Notes under the pieces: generated by a model
Seen by the model: only the letters and a program-made list of their open reading frames with translations
What the model was told of the DNA's origin: nothing
The model's database searches: none
Source of the DNA: Alistipes sp.
GTDB taxonomy: Bacteria; Bacteroidota; Bacteroidia; Bacteroidales; Rikenellaceae
Direction: 5' to 3'
Assembly: GCA_029059935.1 (NCBI GenBank)
Contig: JAIDUZ010000041.1
Location: 1 to 43,613 of the forward strand
DNA length: 43,613 bases
Shown: positions 33,608-41,742 of the stretch, in pieces
Layout: each line of letters starts with the position of its first letter
Numbering within the stretch: the stretch's first letter is position 1
Position numbers and translations under genes: made by a program

Positions 33608-35005
33608 TCACTCTGCGAATTTTCCCCGCACGTATGCATCTATGGCTTTGGCGGCGGTGCGTCCGGCCCCCATGGCCAGAATCACCGTGGCGGCACCCGT
33701 CACGGCATCGCCCCCCGCAAAGACGCCTTCGCGCGAGGTGGCGCCCGCAGCATCGGCCGTGATGCATCCGCGGCGGTCGGTCTCCAGTCCCGACGTCGTG
33801 GCGGCCAGCAGCGGATTGGGCGAGGTTCCCAGCGCCATGATGACCACGTCGCACTCGATGTCGAACTCCGAACCGGCTTTCGCCACCGGCGACCGGCGGC
33901 CGCTGGCATCGGGTTCGCCCAGCTCCATCTCCACGCACCGCACGCCGCGCACCCAACCGTCGTCGGTGCCCAGCACCTCGACGGGGTTGGTCAGCATCCG
34001 GAAGCGGATGCCCTCCTCCTTGGCGTGGTGCACCTCCTCGGCGCGCGCCGGAAGTTCGGCTTCGCTGCGACGGTAGACGATCGTCGCCTCGGCACCCAGC
34101 CGGCAGGCCGTACGCACGGCGTCCATCGCCACGTTGCCGCCGCCGACCACTGCCACACGCTTGCCCACATAAATGGGCGTGTCGTACTCCTCGTCGTAGG
34201 CGCGCATCAGGTTGGCGCGCGTCAGGAATTCGTTGGCCGAGACCACACCGTTGAGATTCTCGCCCGGAATGCCCATGAAACGCGGCAGCCCGGCACCCGA
34301 ACCGATGAACACGGCATCGTAGCCCTCCTCGTCGAGCAGCGAATCGACCGTCACCGTGCGTCCCACGATGACGTCGGTCTCTATCTCCACGCCCAGGCGG
34401 CGCACCTCGTCGATTTCGCGTGCCACGATCTTCTCCTTGGGCAGGCGGAATTCGGGAATGCCGTAGACCAGCACGCCTCCCACTTTGTGCAGCGCCTCGA
34501 AAATCTTCACCCCGTAGCCCATCTTGGCCAGGTCGCTGGCACAGGCCAGACCGGCAGGTCCGCTTCCGATGACGGCGACCCGACGGCCGTTGCGCGGCGC
34601 CGGCGCCGGGTCGGCAGCATGGGGCTGCGCCAGCTTCCAGTCGCCGACGAAACGTTCCAGCTTGCCGATGGCCACCGGTTCGCCCTTGATGCCGAGAATG
34701 CACGAACCCTCGCACTGCGTCTCCTGCGGACAGACACGGCCGCAGACCGACGGCAGCGAACTGTCGCGCGCAATGACAGCCGACGCTCCGGCCAGGTCGC
34801 CCCGGTGCAGGGCTTCGATAAACTCCGGAATCTTCACCCCCACGGGGCAGGCCGCCACGCAGCGGGGATTCTTGCAGTTCAGACAGCGCGACGCCTCGCG
34901 GGTCGCCTCGTCGAGGTCGTAGCCGTAGCAGACCTCTTCGAAATTGGTGGCCCGACGTGCGGGGTCCTGTTCGCGTACGGGTACGCGCGGTATTTTGTTT
35001 GCCAT
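33608..35005 (-). CDS. NADPH-dependent glutamate synthase small-subunit-like / NfnB flavoprotein
   Basis: A 465-residue FAD and Fe-S protein. The N-terminal cluster region has CLNCKNPRCVAACPVG and CGRVCPQETQCEGSC, then FAD motif VAVIGSGPAGLAC and NAD(P) motif VAVVGGGNVAMDAVRTA. With the preceding gene it matches the NfnAB pair (ferredoxin:NADP+ oxidoreductase) or the sulfide dehydrogenase/GltA group. No large glutamate synthase subunit is nearby, so the bifurcating or transhydrogenase role is more likely. The ATG lies 2 bp after its partner's stop. Confidence 0.88.
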   Translation of the reverse strand: MANKIPRVPVREQDPARRATNFEEVCYGYDLDEATREASRCLNCKNPRCVAACPVGVKIPEFIEALHRGDLAGASAVIARDSSLPSVCGRVCPQETQCEGSCILGIKGEPVAIGKLERFVGDWKLAQPHAADPAPAPRNGRRVAVIGSGPAGLACASDLAKMGYGVKIFEALHKVGGVLVYGIPEFRLPKEKIVAREIDEVRRLGVEIETDVIVGRTVTVDSLLDEEGYDAVFIGSGAGLPRFMGIPGENLNGVVSANEFLTRANLMRAYDEEYDTPIYVGKRVAVVGGGNVAMDAVRTACRLGAEATIVYRRSEAELPARAEEVHHAKEEGIRFRMLTNPVEVLGTDDGWVRGVRCVEMELGEPDASGRRSPVAKAGSEFDIECDVVIMALGTSPNPLLAATTSGLETDRRGCITADAAGATSREGVFAGGDAVTGAATVILAMGAGRTAAKAIDAYVRGKFAE

Positions 35006-35007
35006 GG

Positions 35008-35889
35008 CTACTTGTCCAATCCTATTTTACACTGGTGTCCGGCAGCACGCTCGGCCGCGATGGCTGCGGCACGCTGCTCCTGCGAGCGGTACATGCCCTG
35101 ACGGCGCATCGCCTCGTCGAAATCCACTTCGTGGGCGTCGAACTCGGGCCCGTCGACGCAGGTGAAGCGCGTACGGCCGCCCACCGTCACCCGGCAGGCG
35201 CCGCACATGCCCGTGCCGTCGACCATCAGGGCGTTGAGCGACACGGTGGTCTTCAGCCCGTATTTCCGGGTCGTCAGCGCCACAAACTTCATCATGATCA
35301 TGGGACCGATGGCCACGCATTCGTCGTAGCGGCGGCCTTCGGCAATCAGCTTTTCGAGCAGCTGGGTGACAAGTCCCTTGAAACCCTCCGAGCCGTCGTC
35401 CGTGGCGATATGGAGATTCCCGGCCACGGCGCGCATCTCGTCGGCATAGATCAGCATCTCCCGGTTCTTGGCACCGATGATGACGTCGGCGTCCACACCG
35501 TGCTCGTGCAGCCACTTCACCTGCGGATAGACCGGCGCCGTGCCCACGCCGCCCCCGATGAAGACATAGCGCCGACGGCACAGCTCCTCGGGCGACAGCC
35601 GCACGAACTCCGACGGATGGCCGAGCGGCCCGGCGAAGTCGGCCAAAGCGTCGCCCGCCTCCAGCGCGCATATCTTGCGCGTCGACACGCCGATGGCCTG
35701 CGTAACGATGGTCACGCTGCCCTGCGCAGCGTCGAAATCGGCAATCGTAAGCGGCACGCGCTCGCCGCACTCGTCGGCACGCACGATGACGAACTGCCCG
35801 GGCAGGGCCGCCCGGGCTACGCGGGGCGCTTCGACCTTCATGAGCCAAATGCCCGGAGCCAGGCACCGTTTTTCAAGAATGGGATACAT
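35008..35889 (-). CDS. Sulfide/dihydroorotate dehydrogenase-like FAD/NAD-binding protein (NfnA-like)
   Basis: A 293-residue ferredoxin-NADP reductase-fold protein: FAD domain (about 1-100, ...VPLTIADFD), NAD domain with FIGGGVGTAPVYPQ, and a 2Fe-2S motif near the C-terminus (GMCGACRV ... FTCVDGPEFD). It pairs with the downstream NfnB-like protein, probably linking reduced ferredoxin, NADH and NADPH. It is the middle gene of a DUF1573-nfnA-nfnB operon. Confidence 0.88.
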   Translation of the reverse strand: MYPILEKRCLAPGIWLMKVEAPRVARAALPGQFVIVRADECGERVPLTIADFDAAQGSVTIVTQAIGVSTRKICALEAGDALADFAGPLGHPSEFVRLSPEELCRRRYVFIGGGVGTAPVYPQVKWLHEHGVDADVIIGAKNREMLIYADEMRAVAGNLHIATDDGSEGFKGLVTQLLEKLIAEGRRYDECVAIGPMIMMKFVALTTRKYGLKTTVSLNALMVDGTGMCGACRVTVGGRTRFTCVDGPEFDAHEVDFDEAMRRQGMYRSQEQRAAAIAAERAAGHQCKIGLDK

Positions 35890-35905
35890 GTATTCGTGTT
35901 TGGGT

Positions 35906-36988
35906 TCAGTCTTCGATGATGGCCGTCACGCGCACGCGCCGCATGGGCCGTTCGGGGTCGTTGGTTATCAGCAGGATGTGGTCGGTCAGCAGACCGTATT
36001 CCTGCCGGGCGGGGTCGAGCGACAGCTCCACGCGGCAGCTGCCTCCGGGCGCTATCCGCTGCCCCGCAGCGAGCGCAATGCCGATGCGGCCGCGGCTTTC
36101 GACGGCCCGGACGACCAATTCGCCGGCGCCCGTATTGAACAAGGTGAAACTTTTGCGCTGACAGGGCGCCGCATGTTTCACCGAGCCGAATTTCACGGTG
36201 AGTTCGCTCAGCCGGGCCTGCGGCGCCGCCGTCTTCTTCACGACGGCGGGATTGTCCACTCCGATGCCGTGCACGACCAGCATGGTTCCGCTCCGGCGTC
36301 CGTCGACCCGAATGGCAAAAACGTCGCGCAAGGTCCCATAGCGGGGGGCTTCGGCCGGGATTTCATAGATGAAGTTGATTTCGCCGCGCTCTCCGGGTGC
36401 GAGATTCCGGGGTGCCGTCGCCCGCAACAGTCCGCTGGCCTCCTCGGGCACGAGTTCCAGCCGCACCGTGCGGCCCGAGGTGTTGAGACACCCCACGCTC
36501 GTCTGCTTCGGCACTCCCTGGTATACATAGGTAAAGGCGCACAGCGTCGCATCGAGCCGCACGCCGCCGCCGATGTCGAACGGATAGAGTTCCTCGACCG
36601 ACTTTTCGCGCGGCATGACGCTGCCGGAGATGGAGAGCGTGGCGATTTTCCGCCGCTCCGAAGAGTAGACGCCCAGGTCCTTGTCGAAAACGCCGGGGCG
36701 GTTCATGGGGTCGAACGTGACCGTGATGCGGGTCGAATCGCCCGGCAGCACGGGCTTGCGCGAGAATTCGGGGACCGTACACCCGCACGAGGTCACCACA
36801 TCGAGAATCACCACGGGCCGTTCGCCGCGGTTGACACCCGTAAACACGTGGCTCACACGCCCCCCGCTCTCCTCGATCGGCCCGAAGTCCCACACCGCCG
36901 GCGAGAAGACGAGCTGGGCCCGCGCGGAGAGCGCAAAACACAACATACAGAAAATAAGCGCGATATGTTTTTTCGAAGCCATCGTCAT
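35906..36988 (-). CDS. Exported multi-domain DUF1573 protein
   Basis: A 360-residue exported protein with signal peptide ASKKHIALIFCMLCFALSARA, then DUF1573-type domains: the first from AVWDFGPIEESGG with the Cys pair in VTSCGCTVPEF, a middle one, and a C-terminal one (TVKFGSVKHAAPCQRKSFTLFN). The role is unknown. Two ATG codons 6 bp apart (36988, 36982) could both start it; I take the first. It leads the operon with the NfnA-like gene 16 bp downstream. TACCTTTG lies 16 bp upstream. Confidence 0.82.
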   Translation of the reverse strand: MTMASKKHIALIFCMLCFALSARAQLVFSPAVWDFGPIEESGGRVSHVFTGVNRGERPVVILDVVTSCGCTVPEFSRKPVLPGDSTRITVTFDPMNRPGVFDKDLGVYSSERRKIATLSISGSVMPREKSVEELYPFDIGGGVRLDATLCAFTYVYQGVPKQTSVGCLNTSGRTVRLELVPEEASGLLRATAPRNLAPGERGEINFIYEIPAEAPRYGTLRDVFAIRVDGRRSGTMLVVHGIGVDNPAVVKKTAAPQARLSELTVKFGSVKHAAPCQRKSFTLFNTGAGELVVRAVESRGRIGIALAAGQRIAPGGSCRVELSLDPARQEYGLLTDHILLITNDPERPMRRVRVTAIIED

Positions 36989-37004
36989 ACCATAAGCGAA
37001 TATG

Positions 37005-37012
37005 CAAAGGTA
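37005..37012 (-). promoter_or_regulatory. DUF1573-nfn operon -7 element
   Basis: TACCTTTG on minus, 16 bp before the first ATG, implying a very short leader. Confidence 0.55.
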
Positions 37013-37041
37013 CATTTTTTGCGAAAAATTAGCACAATAAT

Positions 37042-37072
37042 TTTGCGGGAATCAAAATTTGCTATATATTTG
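37042..37072 (+). promoter_or_regulatory. tRNA-Asn promoter
   Basis: TTTG (37042-37045), 19 bp, TATATTTG (37065-37072): consensus Bacteroidetes promoter. Confidence 0.8.
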
Positions 37073-37105
37073 CACTCCGAAACGGTCCCAGAGACCGAAT
37101 CGAAT

Positions 37106-37179
37106 GCCTGAATAGCTCAGTTGGTTAGAGCACATGACTGTTAATCATGGGGTCCTAGGTTCAAGTCCTTGTTCAGGCG
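37106..37179 (+). tRNA. tRNA-Asn (anticodon GTT)
   Basis: 74 nt: acceptor GCCTGAA/TTCAGGC, D arm GCTC/GAGC, anticodon stem CATGA/TCATG with loop CTGTTAA, T loop TTCAAGT and discriminator G, as expected for Asn. CCA is not encoded. Confidence 0.97.
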
Positions 37180-37335
37180 CAGATGCGCGAGGGTTGCACA
37201 AGTTCTTTCAAAAGGAGAGGTAGTTCGGAAGGCGATGCCGGAGTCGGAAATCCGACGGCGGCGGGTCTCTTGGAGCCGGAGTTCCGGCCGGAGGGAGCGT
37301 CCGAAGAACGGCGGACGAAATTTTTCCGCAGGAAA

Positions 37336-37366
37336 TTTGGAGTTCGCAAAAATTGAATTACCTTTG
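37336..37366 (+). promoter_or_regulatory. tRNA-Val(TAC) promoter
   Basis: TTTG (37336-37339), 19 bp, TACCTTTG (37359-37366). Confidence 0.8.
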
Positions 37367-37386
37367 CAGTCCCGAGCCATTTTTAG

Positions 37387-37461
37387 GGGAGCTTAGCTCA
37401 GCTGGTTCAGAGCGTCTGCCTTACAAGCAGAGGGTCGGGGGTTCGAATCCCTCAGCTCCCA
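37387..37461 (+). tRNA. tRNA-Val (anticodon TAC)
   Basis: 75 nt: acceptor GGGAGCT/AGCTCCC, anticodon stem TCTGC/GCAGA with loop CTTACAA, T loop TTCGAAT, discriminator A. CCA is not encoded. Confidence 0.97.
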
Positions 37462-37478
37462 CGAAGTCACAGACGACA

Positions 37479-37507
37479 AACGATTGATTCGAATCAATCG
37501 TTTTTTT
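37479..37507 (+). terminator. tRNA-Val(TAC) terminator
   Basis: The palindrome AACGATTGATTCGAATCAATCGTT is followed by T residues. Confidence 0.8.
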
Positions 37508-37552
37508 GTGGCTTGGCCGCCCGGCAGGATGCTTATCCCTATCCGTCGATTT

Positions 37553-37592
37553 AAAATCCGCGATCTATCTGAATGTAGATCGCGGATTTATT
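37553..37592. terminator. Hairpin in tRNA-Val / fic spacer
   Basis: AAATCCGCGATCTA and its exact reverse complement form a 14-bp stem around an 8-nt loop with A and T ends. It may terminate transcription in either direction. The rest of 37508-37848 shows nothing I can name. Confidence 0.6.
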
Positions 37593-37848
37593 TTCATAGT
37601 CAAAACCTCCGCATTTCACCGAAATATTACCCAATGAAAACCACTGCAAAAGCGAAAGCCGGCTCACAACGTCTACCTTGAAAAGATTTCGCCCAAAAAA
37701 CCGCAACACCCCTTGAAACCATACGCCGGCTGTGCATCGTTGCACATAATTCCGCCACGCGCACAATGGAATAGCATGAATATCGAACTCGCTCCGACAA
37801 AATTCAAAGAAAAAGCATTTGGATTAATTCGTGTAAGAGAAAAGCAAG

Positions 37849-37895
37849 AATTCTTTAAAACCTTTCAAGTATTTTAAAGAATTTTATTACATTTG
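37849..37895 (+). promoter_or_regulatory. fic promoter with overlapping palindrome (site 1)
   Basis: TACATTTG (37888-37895) is the -7 element 16 bp before the ATG. Immediately upstream, AATTCTTTAAAA (37849-37860) and its exact reverse complement (37872-37883) flank an 11-bp spacer. The palindrome covers the -33 region, as expected for an operator. The motif TTCTTTAAA-N13-TTTAAAGAA spans 31 bp and recurs after the gene. Confidence 0.65.
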
Positions 37896-37911
37896 CACAC
37901 GCACGAAACGC

Positions 37912-39237
37912 ATGGATATGATAGAATCTCCACCCAAAATACGCAAAGAACAATTCGACAAGGCACTTCGCTTGAGCTGCGATCCGATAATCGCCGACAT
38001 TGTCAACAAGATCAACAAGCAGTATCTATACTGGACGGATGTCAAATACAAGCCCCTCCCGGATAAAATTTCCACACAGGATTTATGGGCTTGCGTCAAA
38101 TTGTCGCGCATGTTCGCCAAAACATTAGAAATAGGCAATTATCGCTTCAAGCTATATGTGACGGACTACATGCAACAACTATGTCATGAATTTGACATGA
38201 ATCTGGGCGGATATTTGGGAACGCAAAGCTTCATCCCCGACGCAGACAAGAACCGTTATCTAATCAGTTCCAACATGGAGGAAGCCATCGCATCCAGCCA
38301 GATGGAAGGGGCCGCCACCACGCGCAAAATTGCGAAAGACATGCTGCGCAGATCCGTTTCTCCGCGAACACGCGGAGAGCAAATGATTTATAATAACTAC
38401 GAAACAATCCGTTTCATTCTTCAACACAAAGACGAGAAATTCACAAAAGAAACGTTATTGCACATCCATCAGCTGATGACTTACAAAACGTTGGATGACA
38501 GCAATGACGAAGGTCGGTTCCGCACGGATAACAATGTTGTCGTCGAAGACGGCATTACACACGAAACAATCCACACTCCGCCCGACAGCAGCGAAATCGA
38601 AAGTTTGATCGAAAGTATCTGCAAGCTTTTTGGCGACGATGACTTCAACGACGTATTCATTCATCCCATCGTCAAAGGCATCATCATCCATTTTCTCATC
38701 GCATTCATCCATCCGTTCGTAGACGGAAACGGGCGTACGGCCCGTGCCGTATTCTATTGGTATATGCTTCGCAAAGGGTACTGGCTAACAGAGTATCTCT
38801 CCATTTCCCGCATTATCGGCCGAAGCAAACGCCAATACGAAAAGGCTTATTTGTATACGGAATGCGACGAGTATGATTTGGGGTATTTTGTAGCCTATCA
38901 TTTACAGGCGGTCGGGTTGGCCTACAACGAGCTTCGCCAATATATCCAGCGCAAGATAGACGAGCAGCAGCAAACTTCCGATTTCTTAAAATTAGGCAAT
39001 ATAAATGCCCGTCAGGCTCAAATCATCAAATGGTACAACGATTCCCCGAACCTTTCATTCTCCGTCAAAGAAATTCAAACACGCATGAACGTGTCTTATC
39101 CCACGGCAAAGGGTGATTTAGAAGGTCTGGCAAAACTCGGATATGTCAACGTGATTCCCGTCAACAAGGTGAAAAGCACATATATAAGGAGCGACAAATT
39201 CAAGGAGTTGATAAATCAAACATTAAACTTTCTTTAA
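37912..39237 (+). CDS. Fic family protein (AMPylase-like) with C-terminal winged helix
   Basis: A 441-residue cytosolic Fic protein that would transfer AMP or another nucleotide moiety to a target. The Fic motif is complete (H267-PF-D271-GNGR-TAR278). An inhibitory motif SSQMEG (S128...E132-G133, the [ST]xxxE[GN] pattern) precedes it, so it is a class II, self-inhibited enzyme. The C-terminal part (about 345-430, IKEWY... MNVSYPTAKGDLEGLAKLGYV-like) looks like a winged helix. Base composition is clearly AT-richer than neighbouring genes, suggesting transfer. No antitoxin gene is adjacent. Matching palindromes lie on both sides. Confidence 0.92.
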   Translation: MDMIESPPKIRKEQFDKALRLSCDPIIADIVNKINKQYLYWTDVKYKPLPDKISTQDLWACVKLSRMFAKTLEIGNYRFKLYVTDYMQQLCHEFDMNLGGYLGTQSFIPDADKNRYLISSNMEEAIASSQMEGAATTRKIAKDMLRRSVSPRTRGEQMIYNNYETIRFILQHKDEKFTKETLLHIHQLMTYKTLDDSNDEGRFRTDNNVVVEDGITHETIHTPPDSSEIESLIESICKLFGDDDFNDVFIHPIVKGIIIHFLIAFIHPFVDGNGRTARAVFYWYMLRKGYWLTEYLSISRIIGRSKRQYEKAYLYTECDEYDLGYFVAYHLQAVGLAYNELRQYIQRKIDEQQQTSDFLKLGNINARQAQIIKWYNDSPNLSFSVKEIQTRMNVSYPTAKGDLEGLAKLGYVNVIPVNKVKSTYIRSDKFKELINQTLNFL

Positions 39238-39264
39238 AGTGTTTTAAAAACTTTAAAGAAAGTT
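39226..39264. promoter_or_regulatory. Palindrome at fic 3' end (site 2)
   Basis: AACTTTCTTTAAAG and its exact reverse complement (39251-39264) with an 11-bp spacer. It overlaps the fic stop codon. It has the same TTCTTTAAA-N13-TTTAAAGAA, 31-bp geometry as the promoter palindrome at 37851-37881. It could also fold as an AT-rich terminator. Confidence 0.65.
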
Positions 39265-39376
39265 ACACAACAAGACAACAAGAAATCCAGCTTAGGGGAA
39301 TAATACAACGAGAAGAATTTTCTCGCGTGCTTTTTTACAGGCAAAAAGAAAGAAGCATCCAAAATAAGGCTATAAG

Positions 39377-39408
39377 TTTGCAATACAAATATATTTATCA
39401 TATATTTG
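39377..39408 (+). promoter_or_regulatory. tRNA-Val(GAC) promoter
   Basis: TTTG (39377-39380), 20 bp, TATATTTG (39401-39408). Confidence 0.75.
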
Positions 39409-39425
39409 CATCGAAAAATTTCCAA

Positions 39426-39500
39426 GGGAGCATAGCTCAGTTGGTTTAGAGCGCCTGCTCGACAAGCAGGAGGTCTGCGGTTCAAATCCGCATGTTCCCA
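39426..39500 (+). tRNA. tRNA-Val (anticodon GAC)
   Basis: 75 nt: acceptor GGGAGCA/TGTTCCC, anticodon stem CCTGC/GCAGG with loop TCGACAA, T loop TTCAAAT, discriminator A. CCA is not encoded. Its 3' end is duplicated at 39711-39733. Confidence 0.96.
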
Positions 39501-39503
39501 CAA
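39481..39503 (+). repeat. att-like direct repeat, left copy (tRNA 3' end)
   Basis: 23 bp from the T loop to three bases past the tRNA-Val(GAC) end, identical to 39711-39733. Confidence 0.75.
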
Positions 39504-39517
39504 CGATGCAAACGACG

Positions 39518-39545
39518 GCGACGGACAATTGTCCGTCGCTTTTTT
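39518..39545 (+). terminator. Terminator of tRNA-Val(GAC)
   Basis: GCGACGGACAATTGTCCGTCGC, an 11-bp-arm perfect palindrome, followed by T6. Confidence 0.85.
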
Positions 39546-39710
39546 GTGTCTCAGCCTATTTGCAAGCCTGCTTGCAACGGTTTCGCCACAAAAACCGGCT
39601 CACTTCGTTTGCCGGTCGTTTGTCGTGTGCCGACGCGGATTTTTTTATAAGGGGGTTGCGGGGCGAAAAGATATTCGATCACCAGCGGTCGCCCCGCGAG
39701 TGCTTCGCAC

Positions 39711-39733
39711 TTCAAATCCGCATGTTCCCACAA
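39711..39733 (+). repeat. att-like direct repeat, right copy (orphan tRNA 3' fragment)
   Basis: Exact 23-bp copy of the tRNA-Val(GAC) 3' end without the rest of the tRNA, 230 bp downstream of the intact copy. It has its own terminator right after, which fits the displaced end left by site-specific integration. Confidence 0.75.
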
Positions 39734-39740
39734 ACAGCAA

Positions 39741-39770
39741 CGGCCCGCAACAGATGCGGGTCGTTTTTTT
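39741..39770 (+). terminator. Terminator after the orphan tRNA fragment
   Basis: CGGCCCGCA - ACAGA - TGCGGGTCG, a 9-bp stem with one G-U pair, then T7. Confidence 0.8.
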
Positions 39771-39924
39771 GATGCCTCTCCGCCAACTTCCCCCTTGACA
39801 GGCAATCGCAGCACAAGCCAACCGAAGAGAACATCCCGCCCCGGCCGGGAGAAGAGCACACCCCTCAAACATTTTTTCACCGCAGGACGGCCGGCTGAAA
39901 TCTGGACGGCATTTTTCCCACAAA

Positions 39925-39956
39925 TTTGATTCTCTACCCTGCTTGCACTATCTTTG
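39925..39956 (+). promoter_or_regulatory. Promoter of the DedA-GNAT-DUF5131 operon
   Basis: TTTG (39925-39928), 20 bp, TATCTTTG (39949-39956), giving a leader of about 90 nt before the ATG at 40051. Confidence 0.7.
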
Positions 39957-40050
39957 TTCGCAAGCATGCGGTTTTCCGCCCGGCGCGCCGGCACCTTCCA
40001 CAATACAGGTCCGCCCCGGTCCAACGCAAACCGCTCATCGAAAGAACCAA

Positions 40051-40509
40051 ATGGAGACATTCACCCAACTACTCGTCGACTGGGGCTACTGGGGGCTTTT
40101 CATCTCGGCCGCCGTCGCCGGGAGCATCCTGCCCTTCAGTTCGGAAGCCGTGCTGGTCGTGCTCCTCGGCATGGGCGCCCGCCCGCTGTGGTGTCTGCTG
40201 GCCGCTTCGGCGGGCAACACCCTCGGCGGCATGACGTGTTACTGGCTCGGCAGGCTGGGACGCACGGAGTGGATCGCCCGGATAGGCATCGGCCCCCGCA
40301 AGCTGGCCCGGGCCCGCAAGTTCGTGGCCGGACGCGGTGCCGCCATGGGCTTTTTCGGCTTCCTGCCCGTCATCGGCGAGGCCATCGCCGTGATGCTGGG
40401 ACTGCTGCGCGCCGACCCGTGGCTGACGGCCGGTTCGATGCTGGCCGGCAAGGCCCTGCGCTACGCCGCCATCCTCCTCTCCTACGAAGGCATCGTCTCA
40501 CTCTTCTGA
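40051..40509 (+). CDS. DedA/YqaA-like small membrane protein
   Basis: A 152-residue integral membrane protein of the VTT/DedA-related YqaA group. Helices begin at WGLFISAAVAGSILPFSSEAVLVVLLGMG, and GNTLGGMTCYWLGRLGR and the GFFGFLPVIGEAIAVMLGLLR re-entrant-like region follow. DedA relatives act as lipid scramblases or transporters; the substrate here is unknown. I start at METFTQLL, since the longer frame has no family resemblance. First gene of a three-gene operon. Confidence 0.87.
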   Translation: METFTQLLVDWGYWGLFISAAVAGSILPFSSEAVLVVLLGMGARPLWCLLAASAGNTLGGMTCYWLGRLGRTEWIARIGIGPRKLARARKFVAGRGAAMGFFGFLPVIGEAIAVMLGLLRADPWLTAGSMLAGKALRYAAILLSYEGIVSLF

Positions 40510-40516
40510 CCCCTCC

Positions 40517-40966
40517 ATGGAAACCCGCATTCTGAAAACCGACACCCCGCCGTGGGAGCTGCTGCTCCTGGGCGACGAATCGCCCGACTCGGTAGCCGAC
40601 TATATCGACCGCGGCGACTGTTACATAGCCTTGACCGAGGGCCGCACCGTCGGCGTCTGCATGCTCATCCGCACCCACCCCTTCACGGTCGAAATCGTCA
40701 ACCTTGCGGTCGACCCGGCTTTCCAGCGGCGCGGCATCGGCTCCGATCTCATCTTCCACGCTCTGCGCGTCGCCCGCGACGAGGGCTTCCGCCGCATCGA
40801 AATCGCCACCGCCAACGTCGAGGCAGGCCCGCTGGCACTCTACCGGTCGTTCGGCTTCGAGCCGGTGGAAATCGACCGCGACTACTTCCCGAAATTCTAC
40901 CCCTGCCCCATCGTCGAGGCGGGTGAGGTATGCCGCGACCTCGTGCGGCTCCGCATGGAACTCTGA
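40517..40966 (+). CDS. GNAT family N-acetyltransferase
   Basis: A 149-residue acetyl-CoA-dependent acyltransferase. The central VEIVNLAVDPAFQRRGIGSDL carries the acetyl-CoA-binding Q/RxxGxG/A loop (QRRGIG), and ALYRSFGFEPV is motif B. The acceptor is unknown. It lies 7 bp after the DedA-like gene and 11 bp before the DUF5131 gene. Confidence 0.9.
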   Translation: METRILKTDTPPWELLLLGDESPDSVADYIDRGDCYIALTEGRTVGVCMLIRTHPFTVEIVNLAVDPAFQRRGIGSDLIFHALRVARDEGFRRIEIATANVEAGPLALYRSFGFEPVEIDRDYFPKFYPCPIVEAGEVCRDLVRLRMEL

Positions 40967-40977
40967 ACCCCGCCGCC

Positions 40978-41715
40978 ATGTCCGTCATGTGGAACCCCTG
41001 GCACGGATGCCGCAAAGTCAGCGAGGGCTGCCGCCACTGCTATGTCTACCGGCAGGACGGACGGCACAACCTCGACAGCAGCCGGGCGCGCAAAACGGCG
41101 GCGTTCGGCCTGCCCGTGCAGCGCAGCCGCGACGGGAGGTTCAAAATCCCCGCAGGCGAACGGGTCTATGCCTGCTTCACGTCGGATTTTCTGCTCGAAG
41201 AAGCCGATGCCTGGCGTCCTGCGGCGTGGGAGATGATGCGCCTGCGCCACGACCTCTCGTTCATGTTCTTCACCAAACGCATCGAGCGCCTGCGCGACGT
41301 GCTGCCGCCCGACTGGGGTGCGGGCTACGACAACGTCACCGTCGGCTGCACGGTCGAGAACCAGGAGATGGCCGCCCGGCGCCTGCCCTGCTTCCTCAAC
41401 ACGCCCGTCCGTCACCGCATCATCGTCTGCGCCCCGCTGCTGGAGCCGCTGGAGCTTTCGCCCTGGCTCTCGCCGGCCATCGAGGAGGTCTCCGTCGGCG
41501 GCGAATCGGGCCCCGAGGCCCGCACGTGCGACTACGACTGGGTGCTCTCCGTCCGCCGGCAGTGCGTCGAGGCCGACATCCCGTTCCGCTACCACCAGAC
41601 CGGCGCGCTCCTGCTCAAGGAGGGACGTCTCTACCGCATCCGCCGCGCCTGCCAGCACTCGCAGGCCCGCCGGGCCGACATCGACTACAAGATAACCGAC
41701 CGCGAGCCGCTGTAA
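40978..41715 (+). CDS. DUF5131 (phage Gp37/Gp68-like) protein
   Basis: A 245-residue protein of the Gp37/Gp68 family. WNPWHGCRKVSEGCRHCYVYR places three Cys (C11, C18, C21) where radical-SAM-like proteins bind an Fe-S cluster. FFTKRIERL, VTVGCTVENQE and SVGGESGPEARTCDYDWV are further family blocks. Found in phages and chromosomes; function not established. I start at MSVMWNPW, because the longer frame overlaps the GNAT gene. Confidence 0.85.
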   Translation: MSVMWNPWHGCRKVSEGCRHCYVYRQDGRHNLDSSRARKTAAFGLPVQRSRDGRFKIPAGERVYACFTSDFLLEEADAWRPAAWEMMRLRHDLSFMFFTKRIERLRDVLPPDWGAGYDNVTVGCTVENQEMAARRLPCFLNTPVRHRIIVCAPLLEPLELSPWLSPAIEEVSVGGESGPEARTCDYDWVLSVRRQCVEADIPFRYHQTGALLLKEGRLYRIRRACQHSQARRADIDYKITDREPL

Positions 41716-41742
41716 CACAACGTCCGGAGCTCCGCATGCCGC

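Larger units (their letters stand above)
39501..40050. other. Spacer downstream of tRNA-Val(GAC)
   Basis: Apart from the two terminators and the orphan tRNA end, 39546-39710 and 39771-39920 show no gene. 39925-39956 is the DedA promoter and 39957-40050 its leader. Confidence 0.6.

Noticed and set aside
37462..39425. Fic as part of a toxin-antitoxin pair
   Set aside because: No small antitoxin frame is adjacent; the inhibitory motif is inside the Fic protein itself.
39711..39733. A second tRNA-Val gene
   Set aside because: Only the T loop and acceptor end are present; D and anticodon arms are missing.
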